The position numbers and the translations under genes are program-made. Positions 47,901 through 56,300 of a stretch of DNA of 64,000 bases are shown here, piece after piece. The stretch lies in contig JAWQFJ010001229.1 of NCBI GenBank assembly GCA_034096865.1, positions 121,001 to 185,000 of the forward strand, written 5' to 3'. The notes below the pieces were generated by a model. It was not told where the DNA came from. It ran no database searches and worked only from the letters and a program-made list of their open reading frames with translations. Position 1 is the stretch's first letter. Each line of letters starts with the position of its first letter. Origin of the DNA: Theodoxus fluviatilis. Lineage: Eukaryota; Mollusca; Gastropoda; Cycloneritida; Neritidae.

Positions 47901-50900
47901 GAACTGTAGGCCTAAGCTGTAGGCAAGCGATCACTACAGAATAGACAACAACAGTAAAACACTGTTTATCAAGAATAGTATTGCTTCTGCTATCTTTCCC
48001 CTCTCTTGGTAACAGCTATCACTAACGAATTTTACGAACTTGCATGATGAAATTCAAATTAAATACTAATGAAAAATATTTCAGCATAGAGTAAGTATGA
48101 ATAGTTACCTTCTGAGAACTCCTTCATGTCCAGTCTTCTTGCCATCTCCTCATCATCAGAAAACTGTGCAATGCAACCATGCTTTGTTAACTCCGTAGAA
48201 CCCTCAGCCTTCTTGATTTTGCATCTGCAGTCAAATCCCTCCACCTTTCGCCTTTCCTCATCAGGATGTTGAGTTGCATGATACTGTTCATTGTTCACAT
48301 CACATCCAGCAAACAGTGGTTGATCGTCGTTGTCACTGTCACTCTGTGCACTATCTTCACCTTCGGATCCTTCCTCACCCAAACCAACACTCACTTCATC
48401 ACCACTTTCCTCGTCATCGTCGCTGAAACCATCTTCCTCTGATGCTGGTGTTGTAAAGTAGTCGCGGATTAAACTTTCTATCTGTTCACTATCTCCGTGG
48501 TCCGTAATGTTAGAATCTCGAGCAGAATTCAAAGCTTTGACAACAATTAAATTTTCTTCAGACACGCTATGGGGCGCCATCTGGAATAGAAGCCTCGCGC
48601 TGGTTGGCCGATTGACGTCACGTGCGCACATTTGGCCAATCACGGCGCGGAACCCCAGCCTTGGTGACGTGTTGTTTACAAAGGTGTCCCCTCAGGATTA
48701 TTGTTTTCAGCCTTCTAATTGGCTTTGTATTTGAAAACAACCAATCGTATTCTTGGTAACAAAGATGTTTCCACACAATCATGTGTAACACAATGGGTCC
48801 ACTCAAAAAATAGAGGGGTGACACGTAGTTAAAAAGTGTTGATTTTTGCACGATTGCTTTGCCAAAATCGGATGGGTAGTGCTTATTAAACACATTTTTA
48901 CTAACTTTGGAAGTGAATTTTACTAAAATATTTACAGAAACTTGTAGATAAAGGATTACTGAACCAGAAACAACCAAAAACTCAAAATTGACAACCCACA
49001 CCCCCTGTACCTATTTCCAGTGCTAGCGCCGAATGGTTCCAGGGACAACGCGTCTCATTCCATGGTGGAGGGTCACATATTACTTTTATTTTTGTGTAGA
49101 GCCGGGACAGATACTTGACTGGGCTCACTAATGAGTTTACTGAGCATTTTCTCAGAGACCATCCCCCTGTGGGTTCGGGGTAAGAATTGACCCACCGCAT
49201 CTCCCTACAGGATTGGTACGAGTCGTATATCTAGGGACACCGTGACTCTATACTGTTAAAGCGATTTTTGTGCTTACTGGCCTTATGTAACCTATAAAGG
49301 CTGAGGCCGTAAAACACCATCCATCCATCCATCCATCCATCCATCCATCCATCCATCTCAAACACCATTCCATTCACTTTAGCCTGATAGGTAGTGCACA
49401 GTCACATTTTTTATTTTATTCATTCCCACCTCTTTGATTGCATATTGTCCCCTGTGGGTTGGGGGGGTCTGAATAAACCCACTGCCTCTCCATACACGTT
49501 TCTTAAAGGTGACTAGCAAGGGTATCATGACTTGACCGGCTCTTCCTCTGACCAGCTCTTGTGATTTTGTGGTCAGTGGCCTTTCATAGCCTACAGTTCA
49601 GTTTGTTCGTTCATTTATTCATTCATTCATTCATTCACTGTTGTGGTAAATTTCAGTGAACACCTGGACTCTTCATCCTTCCCTTGCAGGTCTGGGTCAA
49701 GGCCGGGGTCAAGGTCTGCAGGGTGCCCAGGCCCTGGGGAATAGGTCACTTGCCAGCAGTGGGGTGGGGATGGTGGGGGGGAGAGGTGCTTCTCAGTCGG
49801 TTGGAGGTCTGGGGAATAGGTCACTTGCCAGGGGTGGGGTGGGGGTGGTGGGGGGGAGAGGTGCTTCTCAGGCGGTTGGGGGTCTGGGTAGGGGCCTGTG
49901 GGGCATCAGCACCGGGCTGCCCTTCGGTCACCTGGGAAGTGTGAATCAGGCTGTAAGCGGCTACAACAGCCCCACAGGTAGGTTGTCCAGTAATGCCGCA
50001 TTTCTTGAAAAGCTCCCATAAACAGACCACACTAGTGGACTAATCCGAGGAGAGGGGTGTGGAAATTACGGCCAAGCTGGCCGGCCATACAAGCTAGCAA
50101 GCAACAGCATCTGACTGGCAAGCGATCTTGGTTGGTTAATTCTCAGTGAATTTGCAGTGATTCATACTAAGAATGACAAAAATGCAGTCAATCAGATGTT
50201 GCATCTGCCAGTTTGTGTTTCCCACCAGCTTGGCTGTCTTTCTCACACCCCTCACCTTGGACAAGTCCACTCGTGTGGCCCATTTATGGAAGCTTTTCTG
50301 CATTTCTTTGAGAGAGAATGTGGCAGAATGGGACATGAGCTGTCAGGTTGGGTTTGGGTGTGTGGGTGGATGAAAGAGTGGATAGCTTGTGTGGATGAGT
50401 AGGGGGAGTTTGTTTGTGTGTGTGTGACCTAGCTGACTGCAATAGCGACCATGCCCTCGTCTGCAGCAGGGTGGGCCTGCAGCCGCACAGACTGCACCAC
50501 TCCAGGCCAGCGAGTCGGCCCCACATTAACTCTGCCCAGATGTCCTCCCATTTCATTGTAGAAGAATATGTGACATCCCTCGTCAAAGCCCTCCAAGACC
50601 CACCTAAGCAGGACGCCACCACCAGATGGCATGCGAAGAAAGATGCCATATACAGCACAGCCATGGTGACGTTGGGCAAGATGGAACGGGCCAGCAAGGA
50701 CTGGTTTAATGCCCACTTATTCCTATCAGGAAAATCATTAACTGATGGTAACAAACAGATGGCAAGGCGGGTTGAGCACTGCACAGAACTGTACTCCCAT
50801 GACGCCTCAACAACGTGAAGGATCTCCCAGTCATGGAGCAATTAGATACCATACCTTCCAGGGAAGAACTGAACAATGCCATCGACTGCCTCCAGACAGG

Positions 50901-52944
50901 TAAAGCCCCCGGGAGTGACAACATCCCCCCATAAACGATCGAAAAGGGAAAACACGCTTTGCTGCAACCACTATACCACCTGCTCTGCCTCTGCTGGAAG
51001 GAAGGAGCAGTCCCTCAAGAAATGCAAAACGCCACGATCGTGACCCTCTACAAGATAGAAGGGCGATCGTTCTGATTGCAACAACTACGGAGGAATCTCC
51101 CTTCTCTGTATCGTAGGCAAGGTGTTTGCTCGCATCCTACTCAAATGTCTGCAGAAACTTGCAGAGCGCGTGTACCCAGAGTGCCAGTGCTGCTTTAGGC
51201 CAGGCAGATCAGCAACAGGCATGATTTTCTCTCCGACAACTGCAAGAGAAATGCAGAGAGCGGAACCAGCCACTCTACATGCTGTTTATAGACCTCACTA
51301 AAGCCTTTGACCTTGTCAGTCGAAAATGCTTGTTTGATCTCCTGAAGAAGTTAGGCTGCCCACACAGACTCCGTAGCATACTGATATCCTCCCATGCTGA
51401 TATGAAGGGAAAAGTCCGTTATGATGGATCTTCCTCAGACTCCTTCCCAATCACCAGCGGCGTGAAGCAGGGCTGCGTACTTGCACCGACTCTCTTCAAC
51501 ACATTTTTCTCCAAGCTCCTATTGCATGCATTCGATTCCTCTACTGACGGCATCTACCTATATACCAGGTCCGATGGGAACCTGTTCAGCCTTGCGCGCC
51601 TGCACTCCCGGACCAAGGTGAGGACAGTGCTCATCAGGGAGATGCTCTTTGCCGACGATGCGGCCCTAGTTGCCCACACAGAGGGCGCCCTTCAGAGAAT
51701 GGCCAACCAGTTTGCAGATGCATGCAAACAATTCAGCCTCACCATCAGTATATTAAAAAACCGTCTGCGTGCAAGATGTTGGGGCCCCTCCATCCATCAA
51801 AATCAACAGCACCACACTTGAAGCAGTTGAAAACTTCACCTACTTGGGATCAACTATTAACAACTGTCTCTCACATGATGTTGAGCTCGATCTGCGGCTA
51901 GGGAAGGCAAACACCATCATGGCCAGACTCTCCAAGAGAGTGTGGGAAAAAACTCCCTCACCAAACACACCAAGATCCTCGTCTACCGGGCCTGCGTCCT
52001 CACCACTTTGCTCTACGGAAGCTAGACCTGGACCACGTACATGAGGCAGGAGCATAGGCTGAATGCCTTCCACATGCGCTGCCTGAGGCGCATCCTCGGA
52101 GTCAGCTGGCAGGACCACATTACAAACAGCGCCATGCTACTACGCGCTGAGGTCCCCAGCATGTACTCCCTGCTCAGTCGGCGTCATCTACAATGGCTGG
52201 GGCACCTACAGCGCATGAGGGACGGCAGGCTGCCAAAGGACATGCTATATGGCCAGTTGGCCGAGGGCAAAAGAGGAGCCAGTGGTCCCAGACTGCACTT
52301 CAAGTACACCTGCAGAAGAGACTTCAAGACCTGCAACATCCCCACAGCCGACTGCGCAGTGCTTGCTGGAGACAGGATTGCCTGGTGCCAACATGTTCAT
52401 GAGGGCTTGAGGGTGGCGGATGAGGCGAGAGGCCAGCTTGCGTTAGAAAAGAGAGTCCGGGGAAGATGCATCGCTCCGATTTCCACAGCCCAGATGACCC
52501 AACATGTCTGTGGCTTATGCAACAGAGATTGCCGATCGAGGATCAGCCTATACAGCCACAGCCGGCGCTGCAAAGGCTCCGCCAGCGCTCTGGATCTCTG
52601 TGGGGCGCACTGATGGTCTTTTGAGACTGTGATGCCAAAGTGAAAGTGTGTGTGTGTGTGTGTGTGCACGCGCATGTGGATGAGAAAATTTGAGTGCTCT
52701 TCCCTTCCTGTGTATGAATGTGTGGGGGGGGATGTGTGTTTGTGTGCGTGTCACTGTGTGGGTGTTTGTGTGTGTGAACATGAGTGAGCTTGTGGATGGA
52801 TGGACGAGTGTGTCGATAAGTAAGTTCAAATGAGTGTTCTTGCTTTGTGTGTGTTGGTATATGTGCCTGAGTTTGTGTTTATGTGTGCAAGTTGATTGGC
52901 AATTTTGAGAGAATGCTTGTATGTCTGCATGTGTGTGTGTGTGT

Positions 52945-52992
<48 letters not shown>

Positions 52993-54954
52993 AATGAGAG
53001 AGAGGGAGAGGCACATTTTCATTATTGTGGACAAAAGTGCATGTCAGTACATATGCTGATTGCATGTGTGTATTTGAGATCAAAAGGTGTTGGCATGTGT
53101 GCTCATTTGCATGTATATCTTATGCATGTGTTTCTCTGATTGTAAGCACTAGTTGAGCCTGTTTAACCTCATTTCATGACAACTGGCTGTTGATATGCAA
53201 CTATTGCACTGAGGAGAGGATGAGGCAGTCAAAAGCCAGAATATTCTCTAACACAAAATACTGGATACTGTGTCCCTTTCAAATCAATGCAATCTGACTC
53301 TCCTTTGTCTTTTTCACATTACAGGTGGTGATGCTCATGGAGTAAGTACGTAGGATGTTTTGTTTGTTGTTTTGTTTTTTTGCAGTCAATGTGTGTTGTT
53401 AGTATTGCTTGTCTTTCTGTTTTTTATGGGAGGTGATGGTGGGAAAAAATGCTAATGTGTATAAATTGGCATCTAGGGCATCCTTTCCTTCGGGTATCCG
53501 AGCTGTTAGGATATAACTACATTTCTTCACTGGCTTTAAATATCATCTGTGTTTCGTAGATCTATGCATTGTAACTTACTTGCTGGAATCCTTTGAAGAA
53601 TCTCTGATTTACCTTGTGTGATGTTTTTCATCTTTGCACTTCTGTCAGTGAACAGTTTCAGTGCTATGGGACCCCCTGTGGGTTGGGAGCAGGGATAGAC
53701 TCATGAAGTTGTGAGAGGCTAATGACTAGGGGTTGTATCGTATGCATGAGAGGGCAGTAACGCCTTACTCTGTGAGTAAATGTCAACTTTTGAGGTAAAA
53801 TCACTACTAAGGGGTGCATGAGTCGAAAGTGGTGGTTCCTTCTAAATTAACCATGTATTAAAACAACCCTACTTCTCCTTCAGCCAGGACCCATGAGTAC
53901 AGCCGTAGTAATATTGAGTTAAGCTGCCATTGCTGTCTACTGGTTGCACAGAAAATGCTGTATTTTGGGATACTAGAAACGTCAAACACATCCAAAGAAA
54001 ATGTATGCTATGAGCAGCATTAATTTATCAAAGCTTTATGTTGAATGCATCAATAGGTCATGAAAGCTCCAACATTTAAACAATGGCAATGCAGGTTGAC
54101 ACACCTACATGCCAAAGCATCTGTTGACATTGTGTACATAGCTAGATTTTTCTGATGCCATGAAAATGATACATTAGAATTGCATTTTTATTATGAAAGC
54201 ACTGTTCAGATTACATTGCTAAATTTTTGTAAACAAGGAAATGTGTGTCGATGTACACCGGAGTTTCACGAGTTTGGTGGGAAAAGTGCAAGCTGAGGCT
54301 GGAGCGAGAACGTCAAATCATGTCAACACGAAAGATGGCAGCGTGCACGTGCGTGTTTGATCTGCAAATGCAATGAAGGAGATGGACAGAATATCGACCG
54401 CACAAATCCGATTGATTCATTCCATGATGAAGAAACATACAATATATTTATATTTCATTGACATGAAATATTGGAAATTGCAGATGAGTTAGGCGAGGAC
54501 TTGCATGTGCACATAATGTGTTATCTCCCAACAAGCAGACGACAGCCAAAGACGCTTGCACATGCCCACCTAGACCAGATTCCCCAGAGTTAGTTACTAC
54601 ATACCTCTTCAGTCACAACTACAACATCACTCATCGCTCATGCATAGCAAGTAACGTCTGATGAATCTTTGAAAGTATTTACTTTAGAGTAAGTCTTGCT
54701 CATGAGGAATTTTCCTTCCTTCTCATGCATACCGCCCCAAGGCAATAGGGAATGGCCTGCTCTGATGCTTTCATGGTCAATGGGCCTTCATGGCCCACAG
54801 AGGCCATTCACTTATTCATTTGTTATTATGGAATCAATGTGAGTCATTAATAATTTTAAAATGGAACCTTTTCATACCAGCCAAACTGTGCACTTAGCAA
54901 ACTTTTAACCTAGTTTCTTTTTGAACTTTTCAGGACCACAGCTCTGAAGTTTGA
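24558..54954 (+). CDS. GTSF1/Asterix-like double CHHC zinc-finger protein with long RG-rich tail, 9 coding exons
   Basis: Predicted coding exons are 24558-24659, 25034-25163, 32509-32581, 39871-40031, 41663-41708, 45724-46724, 49690-49977, 53325-53341 and 54934-54954. All junctions are GT-AG and every phase agrees, giving 612 aa. Finger 1 uses C12, H18, H28, C32; finger 2 uses C45, H51, H61, C65; both have C-x5-H-x9-H-x3-C spacing. This is the CHHC (U11-48K-type) finger, and two in tandem at the N-terminus is the GTSF1 arrangement. Known GTSF1/Asterix proteins bind RNA through these fingers and assist PIWI proteins in piRNA silencing. Residues after about 78 are Ser/Pro/Gly-rich and carry about ten RG dipeptides ([20 protein letters not shown] twice) and isolated tryptophans (SAWS, SPWS, ASWD, LWG). 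Human GTSF1 is about 167 aa, so this is a long variant. The first exon starts after an acceptor at 24544-24545, implying an unseen upstream non-coding exon. A role in the piRNA pathway is inferred. Confidence 0.8.
24789..24973 (+). repeat. (ATCC)n-tailed short repeat in GTSF1-like intron 1
   Basis: Body with GAGGTTGGGGATTTAAAATT, GCGAATAACTAGGGACATTG, TAATGGCCTTGCATGGCC and GGCCATAAAACTCC, ending in three ATCC units. Confidence 0.75.
25272..26132 (+). repeat. Half-site-rich dispersed repeat, copy 3
   Basis: Very similar to copy 2, with ends GACTCACATGC and GCATGTGAGTC. It is followed by T- and G-rich homopolymer stretches to 26235. It lies in the second coding-region intron of the GTSF1-like gene. 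Confidence 0.9.
26763..28660 (+). repeat. 1.9-kb pyrimidine-rich minisatellite, 24/21-bp units
   Basis: Two unit types alternate: TCCTCCTCCTCTTCACACAT with CTAT (24 bp) and TTCCTCCTCTTCACACATTC with A (21 bp). They differ by one CTC triplet and an ending. All units are multiples of three, so all three plus frames and one minus frame stay open for hundreds of codons. These are artefacts of the array. Confidence 0.95.
28690..29000 (+). repeat. (CA)n followed by (CCCT)n simple repeats
   Basis: (CA)n with a TA end at 28692-28735, then a C-run and CCCTCCCT arrays at 28853-28993. Confidence 0.9.
29695..30530 (+). repeat. Half-site-rich dispersed repeat, copy 4
   Basis: It starts GACTCGCATGCGAAGC, has a much shorter CCGT array than the other copies and carries some deletions. 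It retains the AGGTCA-dense body and the end GCATGTGAGTCGTATGGGC. Confidence 0.9.
30531..31185. other. Intron sequence without recognised gene
   Basis: Unique-looking sequence between dispersed copy 4 and the 55-bp array. Confidence 0.4.
31186..32340 (+). repeat. 55-bp minisatellite, 21 copies
   Basis: The unit starts GCTGTTTGAGTGCTACTGG and continues AGCAGGCCCCGAAAGCACC then AGGACCAATGCAATCC. It is repeated exactly 21 times (1155 bp) with A/T variation at the last base and rare substitutions. The array ends about 170 bp before coding exon 3 of the GTSF1-like gene. Confidence 0.95.
33430..33650 (+). repeat. Left part of the dispersed repeat that seeded the minisatellite
   Basis: It shares TGTGAGGCTCAGATAATGG and GGCCTCAACC-CTATTCCC with sequences at 38930-39115 and 40980-41300. 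Array units begin within its last 40 bp. Confidence 0.6.
35221..35586. mobile_element. 366-bp TIR element inserted in the minisatellite
   Basis: The ends are CAGACCTGCCAA and TTGGCAGGTCTG. The 6-bp direct repeat CCTTCC flanks it at 35215-35220 and 35587-35592. It contains ATGCTACGCTTTAGGCGTAG-type internal palindromes and a run of C. There is no coding capacity. Confidence 0.85.
37400..37604. mobile_element. 205-bp TIR element inserted in the minisatellite
   Basis: The ends are CAGACCTGTGCAC and GTGCACAGGTCTG. The 6-bp direct repeat TCACTG flanks it at 37394-37399 and 37605-37610. The interior differs from the 366-bp element, but the outermost CAGACCTG is shared. Confidence 0.85.
38773..39120 (+). 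repeat. Right part of the seed repeat, plus an adjacent partial copy and (CA)n
   Basis: CCATGCCGACCCGCATGGTC then TCAGTCAGGAAGTTCATGGTGG parallels 41308-41362. A further partial copy (CTCACAAAGAAAATG, GTGAGACTCAGATAATGG, GGCCCTCAACCCC) follows, interrupted by (CA)n at 38988-39039. Confidence 0.6.
39130..39870. other. Intron with (TG)n and a small GTT-tailed repeat
   Basis: (TG)n/(CG) stretch 39232-39305. GTTGTTGTTGCGTACCTGGG with AAACACTCCCAGGATCACC (39340-39405) is also found at 57735-57805. Nothing else recognised. Confidence 0.6.
40050..40420 (+). repeat. Degenerate CCTGCCTACC-rich tract
   Basis: Imperfect tetranucleotide-like CCTA/CCTG/CCAC repeats in intron 4, ending in (CCAC)n(CTAC)n. 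The long open frames across it are compositional. Confidence 0.8.
40553..40830 (+). repeat. Three imperfect tandem copies of a ~75-95-bp unit
   Basis: Units share ACACTTGCAGCTTAGACTGT, CAGGGCACTGTGGGTCAGAC and CTGCTCTCTCTGCCAGGC, with a CACCAGCGCCAGCAG insert present or absent. A short doubled TGTAGAGCTACACAGCCAAAG follows at 40792-40838. Confidence 0.8.
40980..41370 (+). repeat. Unexpanded copy of the seed repeat
   Basis: It holds GAGGCTCAGAAAATGGGC, GGCCCTCAACCCCTATTCCC, a single CCCAAATCCCTCTGACATC then TACAGCACAG, and the right-hand CCATGCTGAT...TCAATCAGGAAGGTC. It therefore shows the arrangement before array growth. Confidence 0.65.
41819..41912 (+). repeat. (CT)n microsatellite, ~94 bp
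   Basis: Pure CT dinucleotide run just 3' of coding exon 5 of the GTSF1-like gene. Confidence 0.95.
43105..43590 (+). pseudogene. LINE endonuclease N-terminal fragment
   Basis: The frame reads [18 protein letters not shown], then LLETFI, then [18 protein letters not shown]. These are the N-terminal motifs of the AP-endonuclease domain of jockey/CR1-like LINEs (Asn in SWNVEG, Glu in LLETF). It ends after about 155 codons without RT. The preceding 42070-43100 region has broken Gln/Ser-rich frames that could be a remnant of the LINE first ORF. It is a 3'-truncated copy in intron 5. Confidence 0.75.
43759..44636 (+). repeat. Half-site-rich dispersed repeat, copy 5
   Basis: It starts GACTCACATGCGAAGC and has the longest GTCC/GGGC array of the five copies. 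The AGGTCA-dense body is followed by GCATGTGAGTCGTATGGGC and TTTGCCCTTCTTG. Confidence 0.9.
44828..45020 (+). repeat. (ATCC)n-tailed short repeat
   Basis: Good copy: CTCCTGTGAGTTCGGGGTAA, GAATTGACCCACCGCATC, TTCGTGCTTCATGGCC, GGCTGATAGGCCGTAAAAC, then ATCC units. Confidence 0.8.
45450..45661 (+). repeat. (ATCC)n-tailed short repeat, just upstream of coding exon 6
   Basis: CCTCCTGTGGGTTTGGGGGT ... CATAGCCTATAAAGGC ... CCGTAAAACTCC followed by about ten ATCC units. It ends some 60 bp before the exon 6 acceptor. Confidence 0.8.
45724..46724 (+). CDS. Largest coding exon (exon 6) of the GTSF1-like gene
   Basis: This 1001-nt exon is open throughout and enters in phase 2 after a CTTCAG acceptor. 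It leaves in phase 1 at GAAG|GTATGT. It encodes residues about 171-504, predicted disordered from composition (Ser, Pro, Gln, Gly). Visible short motifs are [33 protein letters not shown] and MGLGRGQP. Three tryptophans (SAWS, SPWS, ASWD) sit among small polar residues, as in Argonaute-binding hooks. GC content is clearly above that of the flanking introns, as expected for a real exon. No folded domain was recognised. Confidence 0.75.
46944..49077. mobile_element. 2.1-kb TIR element with TA target duplication
   Basis: The ends are TGTGACCCTCCACCACGGAA and, in reverse, TGTGACCCTCCACCATGGAA. TA lies on both sides (46942-46943 and 49078-49079), fitting a TA-targeting superfamily. A third, partial end (GGAGGGTCACA, to 47884) inside suggests either a nested or a shorter related element. 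The minus-strand exon at 48110-48643 lies within it. Confidence 0.75.
48059..48643 (-). CDS. Acidic protein N-terminal exon inside the 2.1-kb TIR element
   Basis: I do not recognise the family. The frame starts [10 protein letters not shown] (a second start, [10 protein letters not shown], lies in frame). A highly acidic Asp/Glu/Ser stretch follows, then a Cys-containing segment [12 protein letters not shown] with KHGCIAQF and [16 protein letters not shown] splice donor AGAAG|GTAACT lies at about 48110, so the true exon probably ends there. I find no matching downstream exon within the element. Transposon-encoded multi-exon proteins in invertebrates often have such N-termini, but that is only resemblance. 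It is probably a remnant. Confidence 0.45.
   Translation of the reverse strand: MIGQMCARDVNRPTSARLLFQMAPHSVSEENLIVVKALNSARDSNITDHGDSEQIESLIRDYFTTPASEEDGFSDDDEESGDEVSVGLGEEGSEGEDSAQSDSDNDDQPLFAGCDVNNEQYHATQHPDEERRKVEGFDCRCKIKKAEGSTELTKHGCIAQFSDDEEMARRLDMKEFSEGNYSYLLYAEIFFISI
49163..49357 (+). repeat. (ATCC)n-tailed short repeat
   Basis: CCCCTGTGGGTTCGGGGTAA, GACCCACCGCATCTCCCTAC, TTACTGGCCTTATGTAACC, GCCGTAAAACACC, then ATCC units. It lies 3' of the 2.1-kb TIR element. Confidence 0.8.
49449..49640 (+). repeat. Diverged (ATCC)n-family short repeat with ATTC tail
   Basis: CCCCTGTGGGTTGGGGGGG and GTGGCCTTTCATAGCCTAC are recognisable; the tail is (ATTC)n instead of (ATCC)n. It ends about 50 bp before coding exon 7. 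Confidence 0.6.
49690..49977 (+). CDS. Gly/Arg-rich exon 7 of the GTSF1-like gene
   Basis: This 288-nt exon follows a CCTTGCAG acceptor and ends at ACAG|GTAGGT. It encodes a Gly-rich stretch with two tandem copies of a roughly 26-residue unit (LGNRSLA...[11 protein letters not shown]), visible at DNA level as a near-perfect direct repeat around 49735-49885. RG dipeptides occur in GQGRGQG, twice in GGRGAS and in LGRGLW. The unit duplication looks recent because the two copies differ at few positions. Confidence 0.7.
50444..52613 (+). pseudogene. LINE ORF2 copy (end of endonuclease, RT, C-terminal zinc finger), broken
   Basis: Frames in order: [10 protein letters not shown] (the Ser-Asp-His end of the endonuclease) and an RT linker to a stop at 50818; [15 protein letters not shown] (51285-), [15 protein letters not shown] and [15 protein letters not shown] of the [14 protein letters not shown]; then [26 protein letters not shown] and a terminal [21 protein letters not shown] finger ending at a stop (52611-52613). 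The intact FADD shows the family motif, but several frameshifts and stops (near 50820-51280, 51760, 51950) make it dead. It is related to the fragment at 14575-15006. It sits in the intron between exons 7 and 8. Confidence 0.85.
52640..53000 (+). repeat. (TG)n-rich tract at the LINE 3' end
   Basis: (TG)n at 52646-52666 and 52929-52991 with degenerate TG-rich sequence between. It immediately follows the LINE stop. Confidence 0.8.
53325..53341 (+). CDS. 17-nt microexon of the GTSF1-like gene
   Basis: Between an ATTACAG acceptor and a GTAAGT donor lie 17 nt. They complete a split glycine codon and add GDAHG in frame (residues about 601-606), restoring phase 0 for the final exon at 54934. That exon encodes only DHSSEV before a stop at 54952-54954. 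The case rests on good splice sites and exact phase; there is no transcript evidence. Confidence 0.5.
53930..54130 (+). repeat. Diverged copy of the 3.1-3.7 kb repeat
   Basis: Shares AAGAAAATGTATGC, GAGCAGCATTAATTTATCAA and GAATGCATCAATAGGTCATG with the arm at 3348-3483 and with 3590-3700. Confidence 0.7.
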
Positions 54955-55700
54955 TTGACAGATTCCATGAGGACTGCAAGAGTTTTCAAGCCTCCATGCC
55001 ATTGGACCCCACAAAGACTCTCCTGCCAGTAGCAGCGTCAGTAGCAGCATCGCCACCTCAGGAGCCTGGACAGAAAGTGACCACTGTCTCGTCTTGTTTG
55101 TCCTGTGGTCAGTGTGCTGTGGTGCATCAAGAGGCCCGATTTGAATGCACACAAGACGTGGGATTTAATTTTTTAATGTTGTGGTTGTGAGAGGCATTTC
55201 TTTATCTTCTTCTTTTGTCTTCCTGTAGTCATGAAGCAATTATTTTGGTTTGCATAGTATGCAAGTTGTTGTGTGATGTGATCATTTTCACTTGCCAATG
55301 TGTTAGTGACTACTTTGCTCAGATCGGGCAATAGACACCTTAGTCAAAAGTTGTTGACTTGCATTTTTACATTTTCTTTTATATTGTTTTGTCTGATTCA
55401 GGAGACACTTCCGTGAATGAAAACATCGGTTCTGTCTTTTTTCATAGTTTAAGCTCTGGAGTCAGATTTGTAGTAAAGCTTTTTATTACAAATGTTAATG
55501 ATCCTTTACAAACCAGTGGCAGAAATCTATATATCTTTAAAAAGTATTTTGTTTGGTTAGCTGGATGGGCTTTTTGAAATAATTTTTTACAATTTTGAAG
55601 AGTTAATTTGTCCATCTTGCTATAAAAAAAAGTCATGAGAACTATTTACCCCTTGGAACAAAAAATGCAGCAATCAATGAAGGCATCCATCATGCATGGA
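54955..55700 (+). other. Presumed 3' UTR of the GTSF1-like gene
   Basis: Sequence after the stop at 54952-54954. No close AATAAA was found in the first few hundred bases; candidates with context occur only further on (58447-58460). Extent is unknown. Confidence 0.35.
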
Positions 55701-55712
55701 CATCTAGATGAG

Positions 55713-56160
55713 AGGACAAAGGAACCATATGATAAGTCTTGGCATAATGGAATACTCTGTTGAACACCTGCAGTGTGGGACAAAGGAACCATATGATAAG
55801 TCTTGGCATGATGGAATACTCTGTTGAACACATGCAGTGTGGGACAAAGGAACCAAATGATAAGTCTTGGCATGATGGAATACTCTGTTGAACACCTGCA
55901 GTGTGGGACAAAGGAACCATATGATAAGTCTTGGCATAATGGAATACTCTGTTGAACACCTGCAGTGTGGGACAAAGGAACCATATGATAAGTCTTGGCA
56001 TAATGGAATACTCTGTTGAACACCTGCAGTGTGGGACAAAGGAACCATATGATAAGTCTTGGCATGATGGAATACTCTGTTGAACACCTGCAGTGTGGGA
56101 CAAAGGAACCATATGATAAGTCTTGGCATAATGGAATACTCTGTTGAACACCTGCAGTGA
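55713..56160 (+). repeat. 64-bp tandem repeat, 7 copies
   Basis: The unit contains GGGACAAAGGAACCATATGA, TAAGTCTTGGCATAATGG and AATACTCTGTTGAACACCTG. Single-base variants (CATGATGG, AAATGATAAG) mark individual units. Open frames on the minus strand come from the array. Confidence 0.95.
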
Positions 56161-56300
56161 GGGGACTGCAATGCTGGAGAGAGATGTTGTGGACAGAGTC
56201 GTCATCACAAGGGTGGTCCCTTGCATCTGGAGGAAGACATATCTTAGCAGTCATCTGTGCTCAGTTGCAAACAGACAGGAAGTCTGCTGTTGCAACCGGA

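Noticed and set aside
54951..55190. Alternative last coding exon of the GTSF1-like gene
   Set aside because: The frame cannot be entered in phase from exon 7 or 8 with any acceptor I could find without a stop; left as presumed 3' UTR.
55646..56254. Three long minus-strand frames with Cys/Ser repeats
   Set aside because: All come from the seven-copy 64-bp tandem repeat.
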